NCBI RefSeq assembly: GCF_017220215.1
Contig: NZ_CP071129.1
Span: 2,046,001 to 2,110,000, forward strand
Direction: 5' to 3'
Source: Caballeronia sp. M1242
GTDB lineage: Bacteria; Pseudomonadota; Gammaproteobacteria; Burkholderiales; Burkholderiaceae
DNA: 64,000 nucleotides
Shown here in pieces: positions 36,420 to 46,024 of the stretch. The number at the start of each line of letters is the position of its first letter. Within the stretch, counting starts at the first letter, position 1. Under the pieces are notes generated by a model. That model was not told the origin of the DNA. It did not search any database and worked only from the letters and a program-made list of their open reading frames with translations. Position numbers and translations under genes: made by a program.

Positions 36420-36555
36420 CCCGATTTCAGGCGCACAAAAGCGCCACTAGGAGAATGGAGAGGCTTCGATTATCCGCCCATCGAACGGGGCGAAGCAAAC
36501 CAGCACACATTTGCTCACATTATCGCGAGCGATGTCACGCGCTCAGTGATCGTGC

Positions 36556-38313
36556 TCAGTGATCGCGCGGCTCCTGCAGCGTCTCGCGCAACGCGATCTG
36601 CATGGTCGCGTGAATCTTCACGCACCAGCGCCACAAGACAGTCAAAAGGAGCGCCACGCACAGCAGCACGCCGAGCATCAGGCCGAACGGCGGGAGAATG
36701 CCGCCCGACAGCGCAGCGACGAGCAGAAAGACGCCGAACATCGCGACGATCGGAATCAGGCCCGAGACGGCCGAGCGGATGGCGTGCGTGAAGCGCCCGG
36801 CTTTTGCCGGCTGCACGCTCACTTCGGCGAGCAGCAGCGCGAGCGATTCCAGCTTGCGATACACCGCGACCAGAAACGGCAGCGCAATGACGAGCGCCGC
36901 GCTCCACAGCACCACGCGCTGCGCGTTGTCCGTTTCGAGCCAGCGCGCGAGATGGCTCGATGCGAACGGCGCCGCGTACGATGCACCGAGAAAGATCGCG
37001 GCGACGAGCGCCAGATTCACGGCGATCTGCAGCACGATGCGCCTCGTCATCGCGACGAGCGTCGCGCCCTCGGAGGCTGGCGCGAGGCTCGCGAGCCATT
37101 GCGAGTAAGCGCCGAAGGTCTGCGCGAGCGGCGCGGGCATCGCGCGCGCGAGGCGCAGCGTGAGCGGATCGGCGGCGCGCATCAGATACGGGGTCAAGAG
37201 CGTCGTCAGCGCGGAGACGGCCACCGCGATCGGATAGAGAAAGCTGCTCGTCACCTTGAGCGACAGCCCGAGCGACGCGATGATGAACGAGAACTCGCCG
37301 ATCTGCGCGACGCTCATGCCGACGCGCATCGCCGTGCGTCCGTCCTTGCCCGCGAGAAAGCTGCCGAGCCCGCACGACACGATCTTGCCGAGCACGACCG
37401 CCACCGTGATGACGGCGATCGGCCACGCGTAATCGACCAGCACCGACGGATTGAGCAAGAGCCCGATGGTCACGAAGAAGATCGCGGAGAACATGTCGCG
37501 CACTGGCGCGATGAGATGCTCGATGCGCGCGAGGTGCTTCGATTCGGCCATGATTGCGCCGATCAGAAACGCGCCGAGCGCGATCGAATAATCGAGCTTG
37601 ACGACCAGCAGACAGAAGCCGAAGCAGAAGCCCAGCACCGTGACGAGCAGCATCTCGTCGCTTCTAGAACGAGCCACGTAATCGAGCGCGCGCGGCACGA
37701 CCACGATGCCGACCACGAGCGACACCGTCATGAAGAGCAGCAGCTTGCCGAGCGTCACCGCAGCCATGCCCGCGCTCACCGCGCCCGTCTGGGCGATGCC
37801 CGACAGCAGCACGAGCATCGCGATGGCGAGTATGTCCTCGACGATCAGAATGCCGAACACGAGTTGCGCGAAGCCCTCGCCTTTCAGGCCGAGTTCCGAG
37901 AGCGCCTTGACGATGATCGTGGTCGACGAGATGGCGAGCATCGCGCCGAGAAAGAGCGAATCCATCGCGCTCCAGCCGAACCAGCGGCCGATTTCGTAGC
38001 CGATCCAGATCATCAGCACGATCTCGGACAGCGCCGCGACGAACGCCGTGGCGCCGACGCGAAAGAGTTTGCGCAGGCTGAATTCGAGCCCGAGCGAAAA
38101 CATCAGGAACACGACGCCCAGTTCGCCGAGCGTCTGAATGGTGGCTTCGTCGTTGATGAGCTGAAACGGCGGCGTGTACGGCCCGATGATGACGCCCGCC
38201 ACGATGTAGCCCAGCACGACCGGCTGCCGCAGGCGATGAAACAGCACCGTCACGACGCCCGCGATGGCCATGAGCACGGCGAGATCCTGAATGAAGCCGA
38301 TCGCGTGGTGCAT
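36556..38313 (-). CDS. CPA2-type cation:proton antiporter without an RCK domain
   Basis: This 585-residue inner-membrane protein is of the KefB/KefC (CPA2) superfamily. The N-terminal ~390 residues form the exchanger (RQPVVLGYIVAGVIIGPYTPPF, ELGVVFLMFSLGLEFSLRKL, LGAMLAISSTTIIVKALSELGL, FGILIVEDILAIAMLVLLSG). Where KefB has a cytosolic NAD-binding RCK/TrkA-N domain, this protein has more membrane helices (about 420-570), including two near the end (VSGLIPIVAMFGVFLLVAALSGG and LMLGVLLCVALLLTVLWRW). It likely moves K+ or Na+ against protons. A 13-base tandem repeat covers the stop codon. Confidence 0.88.
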   Translation of the reverse strand: MHHAIGFIQDLAVLMAIAGVVTVLFHRLRQPVVLGYIVAGVIIGPYTPPFQLINDEATIQTLGELGVVFLMFSLGLEFSLRKLFRVGATAFVAALSEIVLMIWIGYEIGRWFGWSAMDSLFLGAMLAISSTTIIVKALSELGLKGEGFAQLVFGILIVEDILAIAMLVLLSGIAQTGAVSAGMAAVTLGKLLLFMTVSLVVGIVVVPRALDYVARSRSDEMLLVTVLGFCFGFCLLVVKLDYSIALGAFLIGAIMAESKHLARIEHLIAPVRDMFSAIFFVTIGLLLNPSVLVDYAWPIAVITVAVVLGKIVSCGLGSFLAGKDGRTAMRVGMSVAQIGEFSFIIASLGLSLKVTSSFLYPIAVAVSALTTLLTPYLMRAADPLTLRLARAMPAPLAQTFGAYSQWLASLAPASEGATLVAMTRRIVLQIAVNLALVAAIFLGASYAAPFASSHLARWLETDNAQRVVLWSAALVIALPFLVAVYRKLESLALLLAEVSVQPAKAGRFTHAIRSAVSGLIPIVAMFGVFLLVAALSGGILPPFGLMLGVLLCVALLLTVLWRWCVKIHATMQIALRETLQEPRDH

Positions 38314-38383
38314 CGACTGATCCTTACAAGAAGATTATAGGCAGTCGATGTTACAGCAGGAGATGCGCGGACGCCGAAAAGAA

Positions 38384-38407
38384 ACGCCCGCTACGGTGAG
38401 CGGGCGT
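38384..38407 (-). terminator. Terminator of glnB
   Basis: ACGCCCGCT (38384-38392) pairs with AGCGGGCGT (38399-38407); on the minus strand TTCTTTTC follows. It begins 24 bases after the glnB stop. Confidence 0.85.
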
Positions 38408-38430
38408 GGCAGGCGAGAAGCGTGGGACGA

Positions 38431-38859
<429 letters not shown>

Positions 38860-38899
38860 TCATCGGCCGGGTTAACTGCGATAAGCGCGAGTTGCGCGC

Positions 38900-40954
38900 T
38901 CACTCGCTCTCCGGAACGCGTTCGAGATCGTTGAGCCAGACCGTTGCCTGCGAATCGCTCGGCGCGCGCCAGTCGCCGCGCGGCGAAAGCGAACCGCCCG
39001 AGCCCACCTTCGGTGCATTCGGAATGCAGGACCGCTTGAACTGACTCGTGCGGAAGAACCGGTCGAGGAAGATGCGCAGATTCTTGCGGATATCCGCGAG
39101 CCCATACTGATTGCGCGCGACGTTCGGACCTTCCGGCCACGCGCCCGCCTCGCGGTCGCGCCATGCCGTGAACGCGAGGAACGCGACCTTCGACGGCGCG
39201 AAGCCGAAGCGGACCGTGTAGTACAGATTGAAGTCCTGCAACTCGTACGGGCCGATCACGCTTTCCGTCTTCTGTTCGAGCGCGCCGCTCGCCTTGCCGG
39301 GGATGAGTTCCGGGCTGATGTCCGTGGCGAGGACATTCTCCAGCACGTCGCTGCCCGCATCGCCGATCTGGCCCGACTCCGCGACCCACCGCACCAGATG
39401 CGTGATGAGCGTCTTGGGCACGCTCGCGTTGACGTTGTAGTGCGACATGTGATCGCCCACGCCGTACGTGCACCATCCGAGCGCAAGCTCGCTGAGATCG
39501 CCCGTTCCGACGACGATCGCATTATGAAAATTCGCCAGCCTGAAGAGATGGCTCGTGCGCTCGCCAGCCTGCACGTTTTCGTACGTGATGTCGTATTGCT
39601 GGTTGTCGTCGCTGTGCGGATGGCCGATATCGGCGAGCATCTGCGTGCAGCTCGGGCGAATGTCGATTTCCTCCGCCGTGCAGCCGATCACTTCCATCAA
39701 CTCGCGCGCCTGCCTGAGCGTGCGCTCGCTCGTCGCGAAGCCCGGCATCGTATAGGCGAGGATGTTCGAGCGCGGCAGGCCGAGGCGGTCCATCGCTTTC
39801 GCGCACACGAGCAGTGCATGCGTCGAGTCCAGTCCGCCGGACACGCCGATGACGACCTTCGAAATGCCCGACGAACGCAGCCGTTGCAGCAGCGCCTGCA
39901 CCTGAATGTTGTAGACCTCGTTGCATCGCGCGTCGCGGCGGGCGGCATCGGCCGGCACATACGGGAAACGCTGCACGCGCCGTTCGAGCGCCAAGGTGCC
40001 GTCCACGGGCGCCGGCAGTTCGAATTCGACCACGCGGAACTGCGCGACTTCATCGGCGTGCCGCTGCGTCGATCGGCCGAACGTGGTTTGCCGCATGCGT
40101 TCGCGCGAGAGCCGTTCGAGATCGACATCGGCGAAGATGATGTGCGACTCGCCCGAAAATCGCTCGGATTCCGCAAGCATCTCGCCGTTCTCGTAGATCA
40201 GGCCCTGCCCGTCCCACGCGAGATCCGTGGTCGATTCGCCCTCGCCCGCCGATGTGTAGAGATACGCGGCGATACAGCGCGCGGACTGCTGCCCGACAAG
40301 CTGATGCCGATACGCCGACTTGCCCACGACGATATTCGACGCGGACAGATTGACGAGCACGGTAGCGCCGGCGAGCGCCGCGAACGACGACGGCGGAATG
40401 GGCACCCACACGTCCTCGCAAATCTCGACGTGGAAGCGGAAAAGCGGCAGGTTCTTGATCTGAAACAGCAGCGACGCGCCGAACGGCGCTTCCTGTCCGC
40501 ACAGCGTGACCGTGTGCGTGGTGGCCGCATCGGCGGGACTGAACTGCCGTGCTTCGTAGAACTCGCCGTAGTTCGGCAGGTAGCTCTTCGGCACGACCCC
40601 GCGAATGACGCCATCCGCGATCACGACCGCGCAGTTGAAGAGCTTGTGCTCGATGAGCAGCGGCATGCCGACGATCATCGCGACCTTCAGCGACTTCGAT
40701 GCGTCGACGATGCTTTGCAGCGCGTCTTTGCAGGCGTCGAGCAACGCGCGCTGATGGAAGAGATCGTCGCAGCTATAAGCGGACAAGCCCAGTTCGGGGA
40801 ACGCGACGAGCACCGCGCCCCGCGCCGCCGCCTGCTGCGCCAGTTCGATGGTCCCGGCCGCATTGAACGCGGGATCGGCGACCTTGCAGTTCGGAATCGC
40901 GACCGCGACGCGCGCAAAGTCGTGGCTATACAGATTGAAGAAGTTCTTGCTCAT
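38900..40954 (-). CDS. nadE: Glutamine-dependent NAD+ synthetase
   Basis: NadE makes NAD+ from deamido-NAD+, ATP and glutamine. The 684-residue chain has an N-terminal nitrilase-like glutaminase domain (catalytic Glu in [15 protein letters not shown], Lys in [15 protein letters not shown], Cys in [12 protein letters not shown]). A C-terminal synthetase domain follows with the pyrophosphate loop [18 protein letters not shown] and [35 protein letters not shown]. The length matches the long two-domain form. It precedes glnB on the same strand, a pairing seen in related Burkholderiales. Confidence 0.95.
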   Translation of the reverse strand: MSKNFFNLYSHDFARVAVAIPNCKVADPAFNAAGTIELAQQAAARGAVLVAFPELGLSAYSCDDLFHQRALLDACKDALQSIVDASKSLKVAMIVGMPLLIEHKLFNCAVVIADGVIRGVVPKSYLPNYGEFYEARQFSPADAATTHTVTLCGQEAPFGASLLFQIKNLPLFRFHVEICEDVWVPIPPSSFAALAGATVLVNLSASNIVVGKSAYRHQLVGQQSARCIAAYLYTSAGEGESTTDLAWDGQGLIYENGEMLAESERFSGESHIIFADVDLERLSRERMRQTTFGRSTQRHADEVAQFRVVEFELPAPVDGTLALERRVQRFPYVPADAARRDARCNEVYNIQVQALLQRLRSSGISKVVIGVSGGLDSTHALLVCAKAMDRLGLPRSNILAYTMPGFATSERTLRQARELMEVIGCTAEEIDIRPSCTQMLADIGHPHSDDNQQYDITYENVQAGERTSHLFRLANFHNAIVVGTGDLSELALGWCTYGVGDHMSHYNVNASVPKTLITHLVRWVAESGQIGDAGSDVLENVLATDISPELIPGKASGALEQKTESVIGPYELQDFNLYYTVRFGFAPSKVAFLAFTAWRDREAGAWPEGPNVARNQYGLADIRKNLRIFLDRFFRTSQFKRSCIPNAPKVGSGGSLSPRGDWRAPSDSQATVWLNDLERVPESE

Positions 40955-41023
40955 GGTCGTCGTTACCTTCGGCGCGTGGGAGCGTTGTTTGGCGTGGAAA
41001 GAGCCGCAACGATTATCGCAGTT

Positions 41024-42166
41024 CTAGCCCTTCTTTCTGAACGGCGTGTGCGCTTCGAGCTCTTCGATGTGCTGATCCATCGCTTCGGTTTCCGCGTCGA
41101 GGAACTCGGCGATGGCTTCGCGGAAGCGCTCGTCCGCGATCCAGTGCGCGGACCACGTCGGCGTCGGCAGAAGCCCGCGCGACATCTTGTGCACGCCCTG
41201 CGCGCCGCCTTCGAAGCGCGCAAGCCGGTGCTCGATGCAATACGCGATGCCCTGCATGTAGCACGTCTCGAAGTGCAGCCCCGAGATGAACTCGCGCGTG
41301 CCCCAGTAGCGGCCATACATGACGTCGCCGCCGATCATGTTGAGCGCGCACGCGAGCCGCTGGCCGTCCGCTTCGGCGATCACGAGCAGCATGCTTTCTG
41401 GCGCATCCGAATGAATCCGGCCGAAGAACTCGCGCGAGAGATACGGCGCGTTCCAGTGCTCGCGGTACGTGTTCTCGTAGCAGTCGTAGAAGAAGTCGAG
41501 CGCGCGCGCGTCGATTTGCGCGCCGCGCAGCCATGTGTAGGTGACGCCCGCCTCCATCACGCGGCGGCGATCCTGCTTCACCTTCTTGCGCTTGTCGTGG
41601 CTCATCGTCGCGAGGAACGCGTCGAAGCTCGCATAACCGTCGCCGGGAAGATTCTCCCAGTGAAACTGCACGCCCTCGCGCAGCATGTAGCCGGCGTCCG
41701 TGAGCGCCTCGATGTCCTGCGCGTGCGGAAACAAAACATGCAGCGACGAGATGTCGAGCCGCCGCGTCAGCTCGATCGCCCCGCGCGCGAGCAGCACGCG
41801 GTCCTCGTGCTCGGCGGCGATGAGCCGCGGACCGGTCACTGGTGAGAACGGCACTGCTGACAACGCCTTCGGGTAATAGCGCAGGCCGTGTCGCTCGAAG
41901 GCGTCGGCCCACGCGTGATCGAACACGTATTCGCCGCGCGAATGCGACTTCAGATACAGCGGCATCGCGCCCGCGAACTGCCCGCCGCGCTCCAGAATCA
42001 GATGATGCGCGCGCCAGCCGGTGTGCTTGACCGCGCATTGCGTCTCTTGCAACGCGGACAAGAAGCCGTGCCGCACGAATGGATTGTCGCCGGCGAGCCG
42101 GTTCCAGTCGTCGGCCGGAATGTCGTCGAGCGTATCGACCACATGAATTTCGATCTCGCGATTCAA
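41024..42166 (-). CDS. FemX/GNAT-like acyltransferase (DUF482 family)
   Basis: This 380-residue protein belongs to the DUF482 'peptidogalycan biosynthesis' family, a GNAT-fold group related to FemAB. It shows the pattern NPFVRHGFLSALQETQCAVKHTGWRAHHLIL, VFDHAWADAFERHGLRYYPKALSAVPFSPVTGPRL and FETCYMQGIAYCIEHRLARFEGGAQGVHKMSRGLLPTPTWSAHWI. The acceptor is unknown; the link to cell-wall synthesis is from family naming only. The start ATG at 42164-42166 fits the family. It lies 69 bases upstream of nadE and may share its transcript. Confidence 0.85.
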   Translation of the reverse strand: MNREIEIHVVDTLDDIPADDWNRLAGDNPFVRHGFLSALQETQCAVKHTGWRAHHLILERGGQFAGAMPLYLKSHSRGEYVFDHAWADAFERHGLRYYPKALSAVPFSPVTGPRLIAAEHEDRVLLARGAIELTRRLDISSLHVLFPHAQDIEALTDAGYMLREGVQFHWENLPGDGYASFDAFLATMSHDKRKKVKQDRRRVMEAGVTYTWLRGAQIDARALDFFYDCYENTYREHWNAPYLSREFFGRIHSDAPESMLLVIAEADGQRLACALNMIGGDVMYGRYWGTREFISGLHFETCYMQGIAYCIEHRLARFEGGAQGVHKMSRGLLPTPTWSAHWIADERFREAIAEFLDAETEAMDQHIEELEAHTPFRKKG

Positions 42167-42315
42167 GCAGGCACCCTCGCAGAATGGACCGATGGACGCT
42201 CGCGCGCCCGAAAGCGGCTATTCTCGCGCAAGTCGCGCGAAGGCGTCGGGGCGCTCTCGCGGCTGCATCGGCGATAATGCGCGGCATCGAAGTCTCTGAG
42301 CCATATAAATACGCG

Positions 42316-42600
42316 ATGCCGTGGTTTCTCTATCTGATCGAATGCGACGACGGCAGTCTCTACACCGGCATCGCGACGGATGTCGAAGCGCGATTCACCG
42401 CGCACGCGAGCGGCAAGGGCGCGCGCTATACGCGGGCGAAGAAACCGCTGCGCGTGGTGGCGTCGTTCGAGGTAGCGGGACGATCGGAGGCGTCGCGCGC
42501 CGAGTACTGGGTCAAGCGCCTGCCGGTGCAGCAAAAGCGCGCGTTGATCGCGGGCGAACGCACGCTGGAATCGGTGCTGCCGCGCGTCGAAGCCGGCTGA
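42316..42600 (+). CDS. GIY-YIG nuclease-superfamily protein (UPF0213 type)
   Basis: This 94-residue protein consists of one GIY-YIG domain: MPWFLYLIECDDGSLYTGIATDVEARFTAHASGKGARYTRAKKPLRVVASFE. The YLIE ... YTGI pair is the GIY-YIG core, with Arg and a later Glu (EASRAEYWVKRLP) as expected active-site residues. Family proteins of this size may act on DNA, but the role is unknown. An in-frame ATG at 42277 would add 13 residues; neither start has a strong ribosome site, and I prefer 42316 because family members begin at MPWFLYLIE. It diverges from the DUF482 gene. Confidence 0.82.
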   Translation: MPWFLYLIECDDGSLYTGIATDVEARFTAHASGKGARYTRAKKPLRVVASFEVAGRSEASRAEYWVKRLPVQQKRALIAGERTLESVLPRVEAG

Positions 42601-42635
42601 CGCCATTCAAACCTCCGCACCGCGCATCAAAACAA

Positions 42636-42669
42636 AACGCCGCGCGCCCGGCGAACGGACGGCGGCGTT
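42636..42669 (-). terminator. Terminator of ppa
   Basis: AACGCCGC (42636-42643) pairs with GCGGCGTT (42662-42669). On the minus strand TTTTGTTTT follows. It lies about 20 bases after the ppa stop. Confidence 0.8.
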
Positions 42670-42689
42670 GATCGCGAAAAGAAACGCGC

Positions 42690-43217
42690 TTACTTCTTGT
42701 AATTCGCGATGCCTTCCGTGATTTCCTTGTGCGCGGCGTCGATGCCCGCCCAGCCTTCCACCTTCACCCACTTGCCCTTTTCGAGCGCCTTGTACTGCTC
42801 GAAGAAGTGCTTGATCTGATCCTTCAGGAATTCGGGCACGTCGTCCACGGACTTGAGGTTCGCCGTCATCGGGCAGACCTTGTCGTGCGGCACGGCGATC
42901 AGCTTCGCGTCCACGCCCGATTCGTCGGTCATCTGCAGCATGCCGAGCGCACGCGCGCGCACCACCGAACCCGCGAGCAGCGGATACGGCGTGATGACGA
43001 GCACGTCGACCGGATCGCCGTCGCCCGACAGCGTCTGCGGAATGAAGCCGTAGTTGGCCGGATAGCGCATGCCGGTGCCGATGAAACGATCGACGACGAG
43101 CAGGCCCATGTCCTTGTCCGCTTCGTATTTGACCGGATCGCTTTGCGCGGGAATTTCGATGATGACGTTGAAATCCTGCGGGAGATCACGGCCGGGAGGT
43201 ACGTTATTGAAGCTCAT
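42690..43217 (-). CDS. ppa: Inorganic pyrophosphatase (family I)
   Basis: Ppa hydrolyses pyrophosphate to phosphate and so pulls biosynthetic reactions forward. The 175-residue chain begins [38 protein letters not shown]. The metal-binding signature is [19 protein letters not shown], and the KYE and [12 protein letters not shown] segments are also conserved. The ATG at 43215-43217 is used; a GTG two codons upstream is in frame, and AGAGAG before it is a plausible ribosome site. It is a single gene with its own terminator. Confidence 0.95.
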   Translation of the reverse strand: MSFNNVPPGRDLPQDFNVIIEIPAQSDPVKYEADKDMGLLVVDRFIGTGMRYPANYGFIPQTLSGDGDPVDVLVITPYPLLAGSVVRARALGMLQMTDESGVDAKLIAVPHDKVCPMTANLKSVDDVPEFLKDQIKHFFEQYKALEKGKWVKVEGWAGIDAAHKEITEGIANYKK

Positions 43218-43406
43218 GAGCACTCTCTGGAGAAGTTGAGTTCGGAAACCGGGAAAACGGATGCGGCGCTCTGGGACGCGTCACGAATGGAACGCGGGCG
43301 CTGCGACGTGAAACACTCAGGCATTATAGCCAAAGGCGCCCCGGGAACCGGGTGCGTGATAATCGATTCGACCACAGTGAGCGAACGAACCGACAAGGAG
43401 ACGCGC

Positions 43407-44846
43407 ATGGAGGAAGCGAAGCATTTCATCGGCAACCAGTGGATCGCGGCATCGGGCGGAGAGACCATTCCCGTGGTCGATCCATCGGACGGGCAAGTGT
43501 TTGCGGAGCTTGCGCGCGGCACGAGCGCGGACATCGACCGCGCCGTGAGCGCGGCGCGCGCGGCCTACGACGGCGTCTGGGGCGCGACGAGCGCAGCCGA
43601 GCGCGGCCGCATTCTCGCGCGGCTCTCGATGCTCATCGCTGCGTGCCACGAGGAAATCGCGCAAATCGAGGCGCGCGACACCGGCAAGCCGCTCAAGCAG
43701 GCGCGCGCCGATGCCACCGGCATCGCGCGCTATTTCGAGTTCTACGCGGGCGCCGCCGACAAGCTGCACGGCGAGACGCTGCCGTATCAATCCGGCTTCA
43801 CCGTGCTGACCATTCGCGAGCCGCACGGCGTGACCGGGCACATCGTGCCGTGGAACTATCCGCTGCAGATTTTCGGACGCAGCGTCGGCGCGGCGCTCGC
43901 CACCGGCAACGCTTGCGTCGTCAAGCCTGCCGAGGACGCGTGCCTGTCGCTGTTGCGCGTCGCGGAACTGGCCGCCGAAGCGGGCTTGCCCGATGGCGCG
44001 CTCAACATCGTCACCGGCTACGGCCACGAAGCGGGCGCGGCGCTCGCGCGTCATCCGGGCATCGATCATATTTCGTTCACGGGCTCCCCCGCGACGGGCG
44101 CGGCCGTCACCAAGATGGCCGCCGACAACCACGTTCCCGTCACGCTGGAGTTGGGCGGCAAGTCGCCGCAGATCGTTTTCGCCGACGCCGATTTCGACGC
44201 CGCCCTGCCCGTGCTCGTCGCGGCCATCGTGCAGAACGCGGGACAGACGTGCTCGGCGGGCAGCCGCGTGCTGATCGAACGCGCGGCTTACGAGCCGCTG
44301 ATCGACCGGTTATCAGAGGCGTTCGCGGCGCTGAAGGTCGGCCCGAGCAAGCTCGATCTCGACTGCGGCCCGCTCATCAGCGCGAAGCAGCAGCAGCGCG
44401 TGTGGGACTTTCTCTCCGATGCGCAGCACGACGGTATCGCGATGGCCGCGCATGGCGAAGTCGTCGCCGACGCGCCCGAAGCGGGTTTCTATCAGGCGCC
44501 GACGCTTTTGCGCGATGTGCCGCCGACGCATCGTCTCGCGCGCGAAGAAGTGTTCGGCCCGGTGCTCGCCGCAATGCCCTTCGACGACGAAGCCGACGCG
44601 CTCAGACTCGCGAACGGCACGGACTACGGCCTGGTCGCGGCGATTTGGACACGCGACGGCGCGCGGCAGATGCGTCTTGCGCGCCGCGTGCGCTCGGGGC
44701 AAGTGTTCATCAACAACTACGGCGCGGGCGGTGGCATCGAATTGCCGTTCGGCGGCGTCAAGCATTCGGGGCACGGACGCGAGAAAGGCTTCGAGGCGCT
44801 GTATGGCTTCACGACGCTCAAGACTATTGCCATCAAACACGGGTAA
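43407..44846 (+). CDS. NAD(P)+-dependent aldehyde dehydrogenase
   Basis: This 479-residue enzyme oxidises an aldehyde to an acid. The chain starts MEEAKHFIGNQWIAASGGETIPVVDPSDGQVF. Conserved parts are VPWNYPLQIFGRSVGAALATGNACVVKPAE, FTGSPATGAAV, the general base Glu in VTLELGGKSPQIVF and the nucleophile Cys in NAGQTCSAGSRVLI. The C-terminal INNYGAGGGIELPFGGVKHSGHGREKG is also typical. The aldehyde is unknown; resemblance is to betaine- and phenylacetaldehyde-type enzymes. An AAGGAG ribosome site lies 6 bases before the ATG. The next gene, a short-chain dehydrogenase, starts 10 bases after the stop, so both may act in one oxidation route. Confidence 0.92.
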   Translation: MEEAKHFIGNQWIAASGGETIPVVDPSDGQVFAELARGTSADIDRAVSAARAAYDGVWGATSAAERGRILARLSMLIAACHEEIAQIEARDTGKPLKQARADATGIARYFEFYAGAADKLHGETLPYQSGFTVLTIREPHGVTGHIVPWNYPLQIFGRSVGAALATGNACVVKPAEDACLSLLRVAELAAEAGLPDGALNIVTGYGHEAGAALARHPGIDHISFTGSPATGAAVTKMAADNHVPVTLELGGKSPQIVFADADFDAALPVLVAAIVQNAGQTCSAGSRVLIERAAYEPLIDRLSEAFAALKVGPSKLDLDCGPLISAKQQQRVWDFLSDAQHDGIAMAAHGEVVADAPEAGFYQAPTLLRDVPPTHRLAREEVFGPVLAAMPFDDEADALRLANGTDYGLVAAIWTRDGARQMRLARRVRSGQVFINNYGAGGGIELPFGGVKHSGHGREKGFEALYGFTTLKTIAIKHG

Positions 44847-44856
44847 AGGAGACGAC

Positions 44857-45633
44857 ATGCGACTGCAAGGCAAAACGGTGATCGTGACGGGCGCGGGCTC
44901 GGGTTTCGGCGAAGGCATTGCGAAGACGTTCGCACGCGAAGGCGCGAACGTGGTGGTCAACGATCTGAACGGCCCGGCGGCCGAGCGGGTGGCGAGCGAG
45001 ATCGCGCTCGGGTCGTCGTCATCGGCGACGCATGGACGCGCGATCGCGGTCACAGGCGACGTCACGAAGCGCGAGGACTGGCAGGCGCTCTTCGATGCCG
45101 CGATTCAGGACTTCGGCAGCGTGCAGGTGGTCGTGAACAATGCGGGCACGACGCACCGTAACAAGCCGGTGCTGGATGTCACGGAGGCCGAATTCGACCG
45201 CGTGTATGCGGTGAACGTGAAGAGCATCTACTGGAGCGTCGAGCAGTTCGTGCCGTATTTCCGCGAGCAAGGCGGCGGCGCGTTCATCAACATTGCATCG
45301 ACGGCGGGCGTGCGGCCGCGTCCCGGCCTCGTCTGGTACAACGGCAGCAAGGCAGCGGTGATCGTCGCGAGCAAGGCGCTGGCGGTGGAACTGGGCCCGG
45401 ACCGCATTCGCGTGAACTGCATCAATCCGGTGATGGGCGAGACTGGGCTGCTCTCCGAATTCATGGGCATGGAGGATACGCCCGCGAATCGCCAGAAGTT
45501 TCTCGCGACGATTCCGCTCGGCAGGCTGTCGACGCCGCAGGATATTGCTAATGCGGCGCTTTATCTGGCTTCCGATGAGGCGGAGTTTATTACGGGGGTG
45601 GCGTTGGAGGTGGATGGGGGGAGGTGTGTTTGA
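44857..45633 (+). CDS. Short-chain dehydrogenase/reductase (SDR)
   Basis: This 258-residue classical SDR has the cofactor motif VTGAGSGFGEGIAKTFAREGANVVVNDLN (TGxxxGxG; the Asp after the second strand favours NAD over NADP). It also has NNAG (VVNNAGTTHRNK), the catalytic Ser in INIASTAG, and Tyr/Lys in WYNGSKAAV. The C-terminal EFITGVALEVDGGRCV is the usual end. It looks like FabG or alcohol dehydrogenase members; the substrate is unknown. GGAGA precedes the ATG, and the gene follows the aldehyde dehydrogenase by 10 bases, so the pair may oxidise an alcohol via an aldehyde. Confidence 0.9.
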   Translation: MRLQGKTVIVTGAGSGFGEGIAKTFAREGANVVVNDLNGPAAERVASEIALGSSSSATHGRAIAVTGDVTKREDWQALFDAAIQDFGSVQVVVNNAGTTHRNKPVLDVTEAEFDRVYAVNVKSIYWSVEQFVPYFREQGGGAFINIASTAGVRPRPGLVWYNGSKAAVIVASKALAVELGPDRIRVNCINPVMGETGLLSEFMGMEDTPANRQKFLATIPLGRLSTPQDIANAALYLASDEAEFITGVALEVDGGRCV

Positions 45634-45784
45634 GGGGGATGTGCCCGTGTGTCATCGAACTTCGCGTCGGTCTGCTCGCGCCCGGCCCTCTGGCGCGGCG
45701 GCAGCATAGAAGGACCGGCGCGAGGCCACCCAGGAGGACAACGTCGCGTCGATCGACAAAGCGAGGCGCAAGAAAAAACAGTCC

Positions 45785-45833
45785 CGCACCGGAACAATGC
45801 AAGCCCCATTGTTTGTGCACCAAACGGGGTCCA
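45785..45833 (+). promoter_or_regulatory. Two imperfect NtrC-like sites upstream of urtA
   Basis: CGCACC-GGAAC-AATGCA (45785-45801) matches the NtrC half-site pattern TGCACC-N5-GGTGCA at 9 of 12 positions. TGCACCAAACGGGGTCCA (45816-45833) has one perfect half and one 5-of-6 half, but with a 6-base spacer. They are about 100-150 bases upstream of the sigma-54 promoter and 31 bases apart, the usual place for an enhancer. Confidence 0.4.
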
Positions 45834-45910
45834 GCGAGCTATCGCGCTTGCCAGACCAAACCATCGCATAACCCCCGCAAATCCCCGCCAGCCTTGACTT
45901 GAACGCCCAT

Positions 45911-45926
45911 TGGCATACCCCTTGCA
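45911..45926 (+). promoter_or_regulatory. Sigma-54 promoter of the urt operon
   Basis: TGGCATACCCCTTGCA has the invariant GG (45912-45913) and GC (45924-45925) exactly 10 bases apart and a perfect TTGCA -12 element. Transcription would start near 45937. Sigma-54 control fits a urea transporter induced by nitrogen limitation. Confidence 0.7.
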
Positions 45927-46024
45927 ATTCTTTCCCCGCCGGTCAGTCGTCAACCACGTCAAAAGACCCGCCTCATCTCTGCTCCCACGGAGCAACACAA
46001 CACATCGGCAAGGGGAACACATCA

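Larger units (their letters stand above)
45634..46024 (+). other. 391-base control region upstream of urtA
   Basis: No convincing protein gene is here; several short overlapping frames on both strands have no recognisable product. It contains two imperfect NtrC-like sites (45785-45801 and 45816-45833) and a sigma-54 type promoter (45911-45926). A leader of about 88 bases follows before urtA. Confidence 0.65.
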
